Assembly: GCA_039105265.1 (NCBI GenBank)
Contig: JAPFFF010000035.1
Coordinates: 248,001 to 312,000, forward strand
From: Tritrichomonas musculus
Taxonomy: Eukaryota > Parabasalia > Tritrichomonadida > Tritrichomonadidae
Length of the DNA stretch: 64,000 nucleotides
Reading direction: 5' to 3'
Below the pieces are notes generated by a model that saw only the letters and a program-made list of their open reading frames with translations, searched no databases and was not told where the DNA came from. Made by a program: the position numbers and the translations under genes. Positions 10,351-21,216 of this stretch are shown here, in pieces. Numbering within the stretch: the stretch's first letter is position 1; every line of letters begins with the position of its first letter.

Positions 10351-10570
10351 CTTACATTTATTCAAATTTGCATTCACCTATAAATATTTTTTTTGATAAG
10401 TTTTATGTATAAATGATGTATTTTAATATTTATAAATAAAAGTTTTAAATAAATTTTAAAGGTACAATATTCAAAAAAATGAAAATTGATTCAAAATATA
10501 TTGAATTTTATTAAAAAACAAAATGAATAATAATAATCTTTGTTCATATATATATATACCAAACACAAAT

Positions 10571-12382
10571 TCAAATTTTTTGTTTTGCTATTCCTGAAAT
10601 CCATGGATGCTTGCACAATTTTGCAGCCGACATTCTTTTGTTTTTGTCCCATTCGAGGCATTTTGTCAAGAAATCAATCATCATTGTATCGCTTGATTTT
10701 AAAATTGAAGTTAAACGTGTCTTAAATGGAACAGGCTGTCTGGGCATGTTCAATAGTCTTCCTTCGTCGCCAAAAAGTCTCTTTTTCTGCGAAGATGATT
10801 TCTTGGCTGTTTTTGGCTGGAAATCGCACTGTGACTCGACAACATTCAATGGCGGCTGTCCAAGAGTCTCGATAAAGCGACACATTAATTCTGTTTCATT
10901 ATCGGCTTGAAAGAGAGGTCTTCCAATGAATAATTCTGCAATGATGCAGCCTGCTGACCAAACATCGCTTGCTGTACTATATGACGATCCAATTACAATT
11001 TCTGGAGCAGAATAACAACGATTAGGAGCATCATTTTGAATTAGTTGATTTTGCTTGCAACTCGACGAAAAATCGATGATTTTGACTTGGCTCATGAAAG
11101 TGAAATTGTCGATAGCTGAAAAAGAGATTGTGAAATGAGGTGTGATTTTTTGTGGTTGCTGTTGTTCACTGTCAAATGTGAAAAGATTTGTGTATTTGTT
11201 GGAATTACTTATAATATTCTCATTTGTTTGATTATTTGTACTTTTTTTGGGGGATTCATTTTCTGTTTGAGGATTCGTAAAAAGAATATTTGATGGTGTC
11301 AGATTTCCATGAATAATCTTCTTTCGATGAATGGTTGCAAGTCCTTCCATGATCTGATATGCAATCAACTTCACAAGATGCGCAGGAAGTGGCTCCATTT
11401 GTTGATCATTATTTAAATTCTCATTTTGTAAACGAGCAGGTCTTGCATTGGTTCTTCTCTTCATAAAATCGTTTAATGATTCACCCAAAGTTTCCATAAC
11501 AATGCAAATATGATTTCTAAAGACAAAATTATCTATCATTTTAACTACATGTTTCAAATTTGAATTGAAATTTATTGATTCTACAGAATTTGATGACATG
11601 ATGTTATGAGTTGATGACTTTGAACGAACACTTGGTCTTGTACCAGGAGAAGATGCATTTGCTGATAATAATTTCATGTTTTCAATTTCAATTAAACTTT
11701 GCTTCTTCATGAGAGGTGTATTGACTAGTATTTTAATCGCAACTTTTTCAGTGGTTTTATGGTCGATGCATTTATATACTGTTCCATATGTTCCTGTTCC
11801 GAGTATTGAAAGAATTTCATAACGATATGCAAGATGATCGCCAATTTTAGCTTTATATTGTAAAGTTTGATCTTGATCATAAGAGCTATCCGTGATCTTT
11901 TTGGAAATTGATTTTCCAATGAAATAAATTTCAAGATAATTGTCGATTTCTGTCATTTCATATTTAGTAAGCATTTTTTCATAGTTTTTTTTTACCAATT
12001 CTGGGCTTGCTGGTGTTTTTGTTTCCATGTCATATGTAATCCCAGAATTTAAATCTGTTTGAATTTGTTGAATTGGTTCTTTATCATCTTTAATATTATT
12101 AAATTCAACTTTTTCTGAATTTTGCTCTACTGGTGTATAACATATATTTTTTTGGTGTTGGCTTTTAATTTCATTTGTATTGTCAAGTCTTTTTTCTGAA
12201 ATAGATTTATTTTTATTTGTTTTGATGGAATTTTTGTTTGAAACATTTGTTTTTCTGGCAGATGAAGATGCCATTTTATTCGTTTTATTATTTTTGACTG
12301 AATATTTTGGTATATTGGAGATTTTGTTTTCTTTGCGAGGAATTGTTTGTTTTTTTGAAGATAAAGGATGTGCTTCACTCAT
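10571..12382 (-). CDS. DYRK-like kinase, probable pseudokinase, 603 aa
   Basis: The start is taken at the ATG at 12380-12382 (MSEAHPLSS); an upstream in-frame ATG adds only hydrophobic residues. Residues about 1-125 are a Lys/Ser/Asn-rich disordered tail. Residues about 137-155 (LTKYEMTEIDNYLEIYFIG) match the DYRK-homology box, and GDHLAYRYEI precedes the kinase domain as in DYRKs. A Gly loop (GTGTYG) and VAIK lysine (about 217) are present. The catalytic loop reads HGNLTPSN instead of HRDLKPEN, so the catalytic Asp is Asn and the following Lys is Thr. The metal-binding motif is DFS. There is an insert of about 60 residues between them. The activation segment (CYSAPEI) and the C-lobe are conserved (DVWSAGC). 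It is likely a binding or regulatory pseudokinase unless chemistry is atypical. Confidence 0.85.
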   Translation of the reverse strand: MSEAHPLSSKKQTIPRKENKISNIPKYSVKNNKTNKMASSSARKTNVSNKNSIKTNKNKSISEKRLDNTNEIKSQHQKNICYTPVEQNSEKVEFNNIKDDKEPIQQIQTDLNSGITYDMETKTPASPELVKKNYEKMLTKYEMTEIDNYLEIYFIGKSISKKITDSSYDQDQTLQYKAKIGDHLAYRYEILSILGTGTYGTVYKCIDHKTTEKVAIKILVNTPLMKKQSLIEIENMKLLSANASSPGTRPSVRSKSSTHNIMSSNSVESINFNSNLKHVVKMIDNFVFRNHICIVMETLGESLNDFMKRRTNARPARLQNENLNNDQQMEPLPAHLVKLIAYQIMEGLATIHRKKIIHGNLTPSNILFTNPQTENESPKKSTNNQTNENIISNSNKYTNLFTFDSEQQQPQKITPHFTISFSAIDNFTFMSQVKIIDFSSSCKQNQLIQNDAPNRCYSAPEIVIGSSYSTASDVWSAGCIIAELFIGRPLFQADNETELMCRFIETLGQPPLNVVESQCDFQPKTAKKSSSQKKRLFGDEGRLLNMPRQPVPFKTRLTSILKSSDTMMIDFLTKCLEWDKNKRMSAAKLCKHPWISGIAKQKI

Positions 12383-13772
12383 AATCCAAAAAAAAAAAAT
12401 AAACATTTATAAAAATTATTATATTCAAAAAATTGAATTAAATAATCTATGATAAAATAATTTATTCAGAAAATAAAATAATTAATTGAAAATGAAATCT
12501 TATATTTTTTTAACAAATCGAAAATTAAACTAAAATATATTAAAATATATTAATATTGAAAAATAAATATTACATATTAATATGATTAATTATATAATTT
12601 GATAAAACATTTGAAAATAAAATAAAATTAATGAAATATTTATAAATTATTATATGTGAAATGAAAATAACTCTCAAAAATTGAATTTAAATAATAAAAA
12701 AAATTACTTACCATTATTTTTCAATCGACAAATATTATCAATTCATTAATAATCATATTAAATGTAAAATTATTATTTGGTTTATAGATTACAATTTTTC
12801 GTCATAAAACCTTGTTTTTGATATTTTTAGGTCATCTAGTTCAAAAATCAGTCATGTTTTTATAAATGTAAAAACATTTTATTATCAAAGTATTTTTTGC
12901 TTAATTTATTAAAGTAATTTGGCATGGATCACTTGATTAATTCAATAAAAAAAGAAATGCAAGAAAAAAGATGAGCCTTAATTGATTGCGTAACCATTTA
13001 TCGACACTGCTATATTTGCATTATATTAATGCAAAAAAAAAGAGCCAAATGGTTGATGTGTTTTAACCACAATATTTTTATACTTATTGTATTTTTTTAG
13101 AGCATAGTTAGGTATGAAAAATGCAGGATGACTTGAAATATTATTATATAATATAAAATGTAAGGAAATAAATATATTTCCTAAATATAAAGATTAAATT
13201 GACGTTCAATATAAAAAAAAATATATTTTAATTTTTTGAAAAAGAAAAAAAAAAATTGATATGTTTATTTCATATAAAATTATCAATACAAGATATAAAA
13301 TTGAATTAATATTCTTTGAAAAAAATTGAAGTCTAAGAAAATTGATAATGATTTTCTGAGTTGTTTGATAGTTGTAAAATATTTTTAATTGAAAAAAATT
13401 GTGAGAAAAAAAGAGATTTCTGGGGAGTATAAAAAATAAAGTACTCAAAAAATGAAATTAGCAATAAAAAGAAATCCAACGTCACGATTCCAGATTTTTT
13501 TATTTATTTCATAATAAGATTTCAAAATAAAACTAGTTGATCAGCCTTTTTTTCCGACTTGTGCCTATTGATCTAATGAATATTCCTTATCATATCTTCA
13601 TTCATGGAAATATTTAAGAGCAAGCAAACACGAAATATTATAACTTATTGTTTTTTATCAACATTGCTCCAATCAAGATTTTTTTTAATCATGATATTAG
13701 TTATAAAACACTCATTCTTTCATTCACTTTTTGAAAGATTTAAAATTGAATACTTTACCTTATTATGCTCTA

Positions 13773-13916
13773 TTTTGTTATAGATGATTTTTTTTTTGTT
13801 TTAGATAAAAAAATTTCGTCACATATACTATTTTTTTGTTACAAATACCAATTATTGGTTATTAATAAATGATTTTTGTATCAATAACATATTTTTTGTT
13901 ATTGATATAAAATTTT
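13773..13916 (+). repeat. 144-bp dispersed repeat, copy 1
   Basis: Almost identical to 27,820-27,961 in the same orientation, differing mainly in a T-run. It is made of loosely repeated words such as 'ttttgttatagat' and 'ttgttattgatataaaattt'. Confidence 0.85.
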
Positions 13917-13940
13917 GTTTTTTAAGAGGTATTCATGTGA

Positions 13941-14142
13941 GGTGACTTAACGTCTTTGATAATTTTTAAAATTGCATTTTTTCAGCCACTTTAAAGTTTT
14001 GAAGACTCAGATTAAGAGAAACAAATTTCTTGCCTGTAGAGATTGTATTAAGCATGCTTTTTTGAAAAAATAATGTTAATTTTTTTTTTTCTAATATCTC
14101 GATATTTTTACTCAATTTAAAATATATGCCATATACTTAAAA
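13941..14142 (+). repeat. dispersed repeat with TAACGTCTTTGAT, copy 1
   Basis: Shares several blocks with 15,501-15,661 in the same orientation: 'taacgtctttgat', 'cagattaagNgaaacaa', 'ttcttgcctgtagagatt', 'aagcatgcttttttgaaaaa'. Copy 1 has an extra ~50 bp after the first block. Function unknown. Confidence 0.75.
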
Positions 14143-15500
14143 TAATAAATGTAATTTATTAATACTATAATTTATTGTGAGATTTAGAATTTTGTTCTTT
14201 GTTTTATATGTAAAAATAATGAAGATTTTAGAATTTGAAAATGATTTTTTTTGGAAAAAAGTAGAATATTTAAAAATTCGCTCGTTAAATTTTTATATAT
14301 TTTATTTATATGTTTTGGCTTAGTCTGAATTATTCAGTTGAGAATGGAATATATTGGTTATGCGCTCATTTTTGAGAAATGTTGATTTTACTTTATATTA
14401 TAAATTTTATTGGTGCAAAATGCCAAAATCACAAAAATGAGAAAAACTTTTTTTAAATATTTATGTTTTCTTGAATTTTCTTTGGTAACAATAATTTAAT
14501 TACATTGAATATTAATATAAAATAAAAAAAATCATAGTTCATTAATTATAAAACGTAAAATATTAGTTATAAAATTATAATTTTTTACAATTATTTGATT
14601 CAATTCTTATGAAAAGTTTCTATGTTTATTAATAAAATTGTAATAAAATATTGAGAGAATAATTTTTTTTTCAAAAAAAAGATGATTACAAATTCAATTG
14701 ATTATTTATTAATTTGTATAAAATGATCGTTCCTAAAATATTGAAAAATAATTAAATCTAATCTATATATTTCTTAATTATAAGATTTAAAAATGTATAT
14801 TAATTTTATATATAAACATATAATATATTTATTAACTAATTTGAATATTATTAAGCGCATATAATCCATATTTATTAATAAATAATTATATTTTTATATT
14901 TCTATTGAAATTATAAAATTTCAGAAGTAAAGTTATTTATACTCACAAAAATATACTAAATTCATATCTTGAAAATGGAGGTATAAAGAGTTATACAAAT
15001 CATTATATAATCCAATTATAAAATATCTAAAAATATAAGATGCTTTATTTAAAATTTTATCGACGAATTCCCTACATGAATACCTCTGTTTTTTATAAGA
15101 AGTAAATTAACGTCTTTATAAAATTCTAATCTCATTTTTTCGTTTCAGCATTGGATTATATACATTCAAATCAATAAATATTATTAAATTTCTTTGTATA
15201 ATCATTTTATGAATGCCTCTTTCTATATATTATCTATTTTATCATTAATATTTCATTCAATGTTTTCAATTATTACAAAAAACAAAAGTGATATAAAAAT
15301 AAGAGCAATTGTTCAGCCAATTTTTAGAATAAATAGCTTTTTATGATATGACACGCTAACATATATAATTTTCCAATATATTCAATACTTTATGCATTAG
15401 AAATAAGTTGATTATAATTTTCTAAATCGATACGATTAATAAAATGCATTTTAATTTTTAATTCGTACTTAGTTATATAACATATTTTTTTTAAAAATAT

Positions 15501-15661
15501 GAGTTGAATTAACGTCTTTGATTCAGATTAAGTGAAACAAGTTTCTTGCCTGTAGAGATTGCAATAAGCATGCTTTTTTGAAAAAATTAAGTAAAAATTT
15601 TTTTTTCTAATATCTTGATATTTTTACTCATTTTTAAACATATACCAGATATTTAGAAAAT
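15501..15661 (+). repeat. dispersed repeat with TAACGTCTTTGAT, copy 2
   Basis: Diverged direct copy of 13,941-14,142 lacking about 50 internal bases. It lies about 310 bp outside the left end of the 10.3-kb transposon. Confidence 0.75.
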
Positions 15662-15974
15662 GATTTTTCAGCTAAAAAATAGAATATTTAAAAATGGAAT
15701 TCCAAATCCTTAAAATTTACAATTGTTTAGAATTCTCACAGGATTTATTTTTCAAAGAATATTTGTCCATCCCAGAACTTTTTCTATTTATTTAACCAAA
15801 TATGCAATCAAAAGAAACTCAAAAAACATATTGGTTTTCTATTTTTTTTATTTTTGGAGAATCAAAAGAAAAAATATTTTTTAATTTTTATTATCTAGTT
15901 CAGTTTTTTTATTTTAACCTAAATATTTTTTCTTATAATTTGTTTTATTTAACAAGATAAAAGGAAAAAAAATA

Positions 15975-16022
15975 CCCATATTTATAAACGTCCGTCTAAA
16001 ATCGCAGAAGAAAGCTCTGACA
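15975..16022 (+). repeat. left terminal inverted repeat of the 10.3-kb transposon
   Basis: 48 bp, inverted match to 26,252-26,299 with two mismatches after position 37. Flanked outside by TA. Confidence 0.92.
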
Positions 16023-16819
16023 AGGTTATTATTTGACCTAATTATATTCAAATTTACGGTTTTTATTTTTATCTTTGAAAAATATTATTTTTGAATAGCC
16101 ATCAGAATTCGATACAATTTTTCATAATAATTATATAAAACATTATAAAATTCATTCAAAAAAATTATATCTTCTCAAATTTTAAAATTTTTCAGATGAT
16201 GGTTACTTTTTTTGTCCGTTTAAAATTTCCTGATAATAAATTAAGCTTGTTTTTCTTTGGTTTTTAAAAGAGATGCAACTTGATGGAGTTGTGATTATAT
16301 TATATATACTGAATACTATTTATTTATATTTCTAAATCCCAAAAACAGAAAATTGAATAATTATATATCTTTAATATGTATTTGTATAATACGAATCAAC
16401 ATATTGTTTCTTACACAAAAGTGATGTTAAGGCGATGCTTTATAAGATTAGATGGGTAAAATCAAAAAAAAAAAAATCTTCTCAAAAAGTTTTAAACGTT
16501 TTGAATAAAAATCGACTTTTTTAAAATAGACTATGCATGCTTTTTGTTTATTCGCGATATATTCTTTTTAGTACCAGATGTTCTACATTATATATGATTT
16601 TAGGTCAAATGTGAAATCACTTTTTTTTATATATCGAAAAAATAAATATGTAGTTTAGTTTAATTTGTAATAAAATGTCTGTATTATATTTTTGGTGTTG
16701 CTAAATCAACTCTACGCCACTATTTTAAACATTAAAATTTTGATTTAAAAACTGAAATTTGAATAGGCTATGAAAAAGTTTATATTATATTTACTAAACG
16801 GATTATAAATAAAAGATAA

Positions 16820-19800
16820 GAGCGAGTGCGAGTGCGAGTGCGATTGCAAATTGCGAGTCTCCTCATTACACGAAGCAAGTGGCACGAAGTTTACAGAAGA
16901 TTCCGGTTCCGCACCAGATGACGATTGACTTCCAGGAGCTAGAGAACGGCGAGCGCGAGTGCGATTGCAAATTGCGAGTCTCCTCATTACACGAAGCAAG
17001 TGGCACGAAGTTTACAGAAGATTCCGGTTCCGCATCAGATGACGATTGACTTCCAGGAGCTAGAGAACGGCGAGCGCGAGTGCGATTGCAAATTGCGAGT
17101 CTCCTCATTACACGAAGCAAGTGGCACGAAGTTTACAGAAGATTCCGGTTCCGCACCAGATGACGATTAACTTCCAGGAGCTAGAGAACGGCGAGCGCGA
17201 GTGCGATTGCAAATTGCGAGTCTCCTCATTACACGAAGCAAGTGGCACGAAGTTTACAGAAGATTCCGGTTCCGCACCAGATGACGATTAACTTCCAGGA
17301 GCTAGAGAACGGCGAGCGCGAGTGCGATTGCAAATTGCGAGTCTCCTCATTACACGAAGCAAGTGGCACGAAGTTTACAGAAGATTCCGGTTCCGCACCA
17401 GATGACGATTGACTTCCAGGAGCTAGAGAACGGCGAGCGCGAGTGCGATTGCAAATTGCGAGTCTCCTCATTACACGAAGCAAGTGGCACGAAGTTTACA
17501 GAAGATTCCGGTTCCGCACCAGATGACGATTAACTTCCAGGAGCTAGAGAACGGCGAGCGCGAGTGCGATTGCAAATTGCGAGTCTCCTCATTACACGAA
17601 GCAAGTGGCACGAAGTTTACAGAAGATTCCGGTTCCGCACCAGATGACGATTGACTTCCAGGAGCTAGAGAACGGCGAGCGCGAGTGCGATTGCAAATTG
17701 CGAGTCTCCTCATTACACGAAGCAAGTGGCACGAAGTTTACAGAAGATTCCGGTTCCGCACCAGATGACGATTAACTTCCAGGAGCTAGAGAACGGCGAG
17801 CGCGAGTGCGATTGCAAATTGCGAGTCTCCTCATTACACGAAGCAAGTGGCACGAAGTTTACAGAAGATTCCGGTTCCGCACCAGATGACGATTGACTTC
17901 CAGGAGCTAGAGAACGGCGAGCGCGAGTGCGATTGCAAATTGCGAGTCTCCTCATTACACGAAGCAAGTGGCACGAAGTTTACAGAAGATTCCGGTTCCG
18001 CACCAGATGACGATTGACTTCCAGGAGCTAGAGAACGGCGAGCGCGAGTGCGATTGCAAATTGCGAGTCTCCTCATTACACGAAGCAAGTGGCACGAAGT
18101 TTACAGAAGATTCCGGTTCCGCACCAGATGACGATTGACTTCCAGGAGCTAGAGAACGGCGAGCGCGAGTGCGATTGCAAATTGCGAGTCTCCTCATTAC
18201 ACGAAGCAAGTGGCACGAAGTTTACAGAAGATTCCGGTTCCGCACCAGATGACGATTGACTTCCAGGAGCTAGAGAACGGCGAGCGCGAGTGCGATTGCA
18301 AATTGCGAGTCTCCTCATTACACGAAGCAAGTGGCACGAAGTTTACAGAAGATTCCGGTTCCGCACCAGATGACGATTGACTTCCAGGAGCTAGAGAACG
18401 GCGAGCGCGAGTGCGATTGCAAATTGCGAGTCTCCTCATTACACGAAGCAAGTGGCACGAAGTTTACAGAAGATTCCGGTTCCGCACCAGATGACGATTG
18501 ACTTCCAGGAGCTAGAGAACGGCGAGCGCGAGTGCGATTGCAAATTGCGAGTCTCCTCATTACACGAAGCAAGTGGCACGAAGTTTACAGAAGATTCCGG
18601 TTCCGCACCAGATGACGATTAACTTCCAGGAGCTAGAGAACGGCGAGCGCGAGTGCGATTGCAAATTGCGAGTCTCCTCATTACACGAAGCAAGTGGCAC
18701 GAAGTTTACAGAAGATTCCGGTTCCGCACCAGATGACGATTGACTTCCAGGAGCTAGAGAACGGCGAGCGCGAGTGCGATTGCAAATTGCGAGTCTCCTC
18801 ATTACACGAAGCAAGTGGCACGAAGTTTACAGAAGATTCCGGTTCCGCACCAGATGACGATTAACTTCCAGGAGCTAGAGAACGGCGAGCGCGAGTGCGA
18901 TTGCAAATTGCGAGTCTCCTCATTACACGAAGCAAGTGGCACGAAGTTTACAGAAGATTCCGGTTCCGCACCAGATGACGATTAACTTCCAGGAGCTAGA
19001 GAACGGCGAGCGCGAGTGCGATTGCAAATTGCGAGTCTCCTCATTACACGAAGCAAGTGGCACGAAGTTTACAGAAGATTCCGGTTCCGCACCAGATGAC
19101 GATTGACTTCCAGGAGCTAGAGAACGGCGAGCGCGAGTGCGATTGCAAATTGCGAGTCTCCTCATTACACGAAGCAAGTGGCACGAAGTTTACAGAAGAT
19201 TCCGGTTCCGCACCAGATGACGATTGACTTCCAGGAGCTAGAGAACGGCGAGCGCGAGTGCGATTGCAAATTGCGAGTCTCCTCATTACACGAAGCAAGT
19301 GGCACGAAGTTTACAGAAGATTCCGGTTCCGCACCAGATGACGATTGACTTCCAGGAGCTAGAGAACGGCGAGCGCGAGTGCGATTGCAAATTGCGAGTC
19401 TCCTCATTACACGAAGCAAGTGGCACGAAGTTTACAGAAGATTCCGGTTCCGCACCAGATGACGATTAACTTCCAGGAGCTAGAGAACGGCGAGCGCGAG
19501 TGCGATTGCAAATTGCGAGTCTCCTCATTACACGAAGCAAGTGGCACGAAGTTTACAGAAGATTCCGGTTCCGCACCAGATGACGATTGACTTCCAGGAG
19601 CTAGAGAACGGCGAGCGCGAGTGCGATTGCAAATTGCGAGTCTCCTCATTACACGAAGCAAGTGGCACGAAGTTTACAGAAGATTCCGGTTCCGCACCAG
19701 ATGACGATTAACTTCCAGGAGCTAGAGAACGGCGAGCGCGAGTGCGATTGCAAATTGCGAGTCTCCTCATTACACGAAGCAAGTGGCACGAAGTTTACAG

Positions 19801-20855
19801 AAGATTCCGGTTCCGCACCAGATGACGATTAACTTCCAGGAGCTAGAGAACGGCGAGCGCGAGTGCGATTGCAAATTGCGAGTCTCCTCATTACACGAAG
19901 CAAGTGGCACGAAGTTTACAGAAGATTCCGGTTCCGCACCAGATGACGATTGACTTCCAGGAGCTAGAGAACGGCGAGCGCGAGTGCGATTGCAAATTGC
20001 GAGTCTCCTCATTACACGAAGCAAGTGGCACGAAGTTTACAGAAGATTCCGGTTCCGCACCAGATGACGATTGACTTCCAGGAGCTAGAGAACGGCGAGC
20101 GCGAGTGCGATTGCAAATTGCGAGTCTCCTCATTACACGAAGCAAGTGGCACGAAGTTTACAGAAGATTCCGGTTCCGCACCAGATGACGATTGACTTCC
20201 AGGAGCTAGAGAACGGCGAGCGCGAGTGCGATTGCAAATTGCGAGTCTCCTCATTACACGAAGCAAGTGGCACGAAGTTTACAGAAGATTCCGGTTCCGC
20301 ACCAGATGACGATTGACTTCCAGGAGCTAGAGAACGGCGAGCGCGAGTGCGATTGCAAATTGCGAGTCTCCTCATTACACGAAGCAAGTGGCACGAAGTT
20401 TACAGAAGATTCCGGTTCCGCACCAGATGACGATTGACTTCCAGGAGCTAGAGAACGGCGAGCGCGAGTGCGATTGCAAATTGCGAGTCTCCTCATTACA
20501 CGAAGCAAGTGGCACGAAGTTTACAGAAGATTCCGGTTCCGCACCAGATGACGATTGACTTCCAGGAGCTAGAGAACGGCGAGCGCGAGTGCGATTGCAA
20601 ATTGCGAGTCTCCTCATTACACGAAGCAAGTGGCACGAAGTTTACAGAAGATTCCGGTTCCGCACCAGATGACGATTAACTTCCAGGAGCTAGAGAACGG
20701 CGAGCGCGAGTGCGATTGCAAATTGCGAGTCTCCTCATTACACGAAGCAAGTGGCACGAAGTTTACAGAAGATTCCGGTTCCGCACCAGATGACGATTGA
20801 CTTCCAGGAGCTAGAGAACGGCGAGCGCGAGTGCGATTGCAAATTGCGAGTCTCT
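16820..20855 (-). repeat. left 121-bp satellite array, 33 copies
   Basis: A strict 121-bp period: the landmark 'gatgacgatt' runs from 16,917 to 20,789, exactly 32 periods. Copies are nearly identical. The main variable site is 'gattgac' versus 'gattaac', with one copy having 'catcag'. The unit is CpG-rich. Both edges are degraded: short 'gagtgcgagtgc' slippage on the left and a change after 'gagtctc' on the right. Orientation is inverted relative to the right array. Short overlapping 84-residue frames here are by-products, because 121 is not a multiple of 3. Confidence 0.97.
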
Positions 20856-21204
20856 TCAACTTACCATACACTAAAACTTCCTAAAACAACTAAAAATTTA
20901 TATTTTCAAATATAAATATTATTATTTCTTAGCCTACTTAAATAAATCATTTTAAATTCAAGTATTAAACACTATACTATATCATTGAAATCTTCATTTC
21001 GATAATCTTGTTTTCATTCTATTATATTAATATAATTTCATTGAATCTTTTTCTTAGAACATATACGTTTATTATTTTTTTCTTATTGATATGGTACGTT
21101 TGTAATTTTTTAACAAGTGGTATATGTGTACGTTTATTATTTTTCAATGATTTTGTGTACGTTTAACATTTTTTTTAAAATGTAATTCAGTTTATGTTTT
21201 GACT

Positions 21205-21210
21205 TCATTA
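21205..21210 (+). promoter_or_regulatory. candidate initiator (TCATTA) of the transposase gene
   Basis: TCATTA lies 6 nt before the chosen ATG. It fits the parabasalid Inr consensus TCA-Y-(T/A) known from Trichomonas vaginalis, which sits within about 20 nt of start codons. Confidence 0.5.
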
Positions 21211-21216
21211 AATAAT

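Larger units (their letters stand above)
12383..15972. other. AT-rich non-coding DNA with dispersed repeats
   Basis: No credible gene over about 3.6 kb. It contains a 144-bp sequence shared with 27,820 and two diverged copies of a repeat with 'taacgtctttgat' and 'ttcttgcctgtagagatt' (13,941 and 15,501). A third partial 'taacgtcttt' match lies near 15,109. Confidence 0.6.

Noticed and set aside
13206-13448. 80-residue minus-strand frame
   Set aside because: Phe/Ile/Lys-rich composition expected from AT-rich DNA; no domain or conserved start context.
16820-20855. CRISPR-like array
   Set aside because: Units are 121 bp with no unique spacers, in a eukaryotic genome; it is a satellite. The same applies to the 120- and 133-bp arrays.
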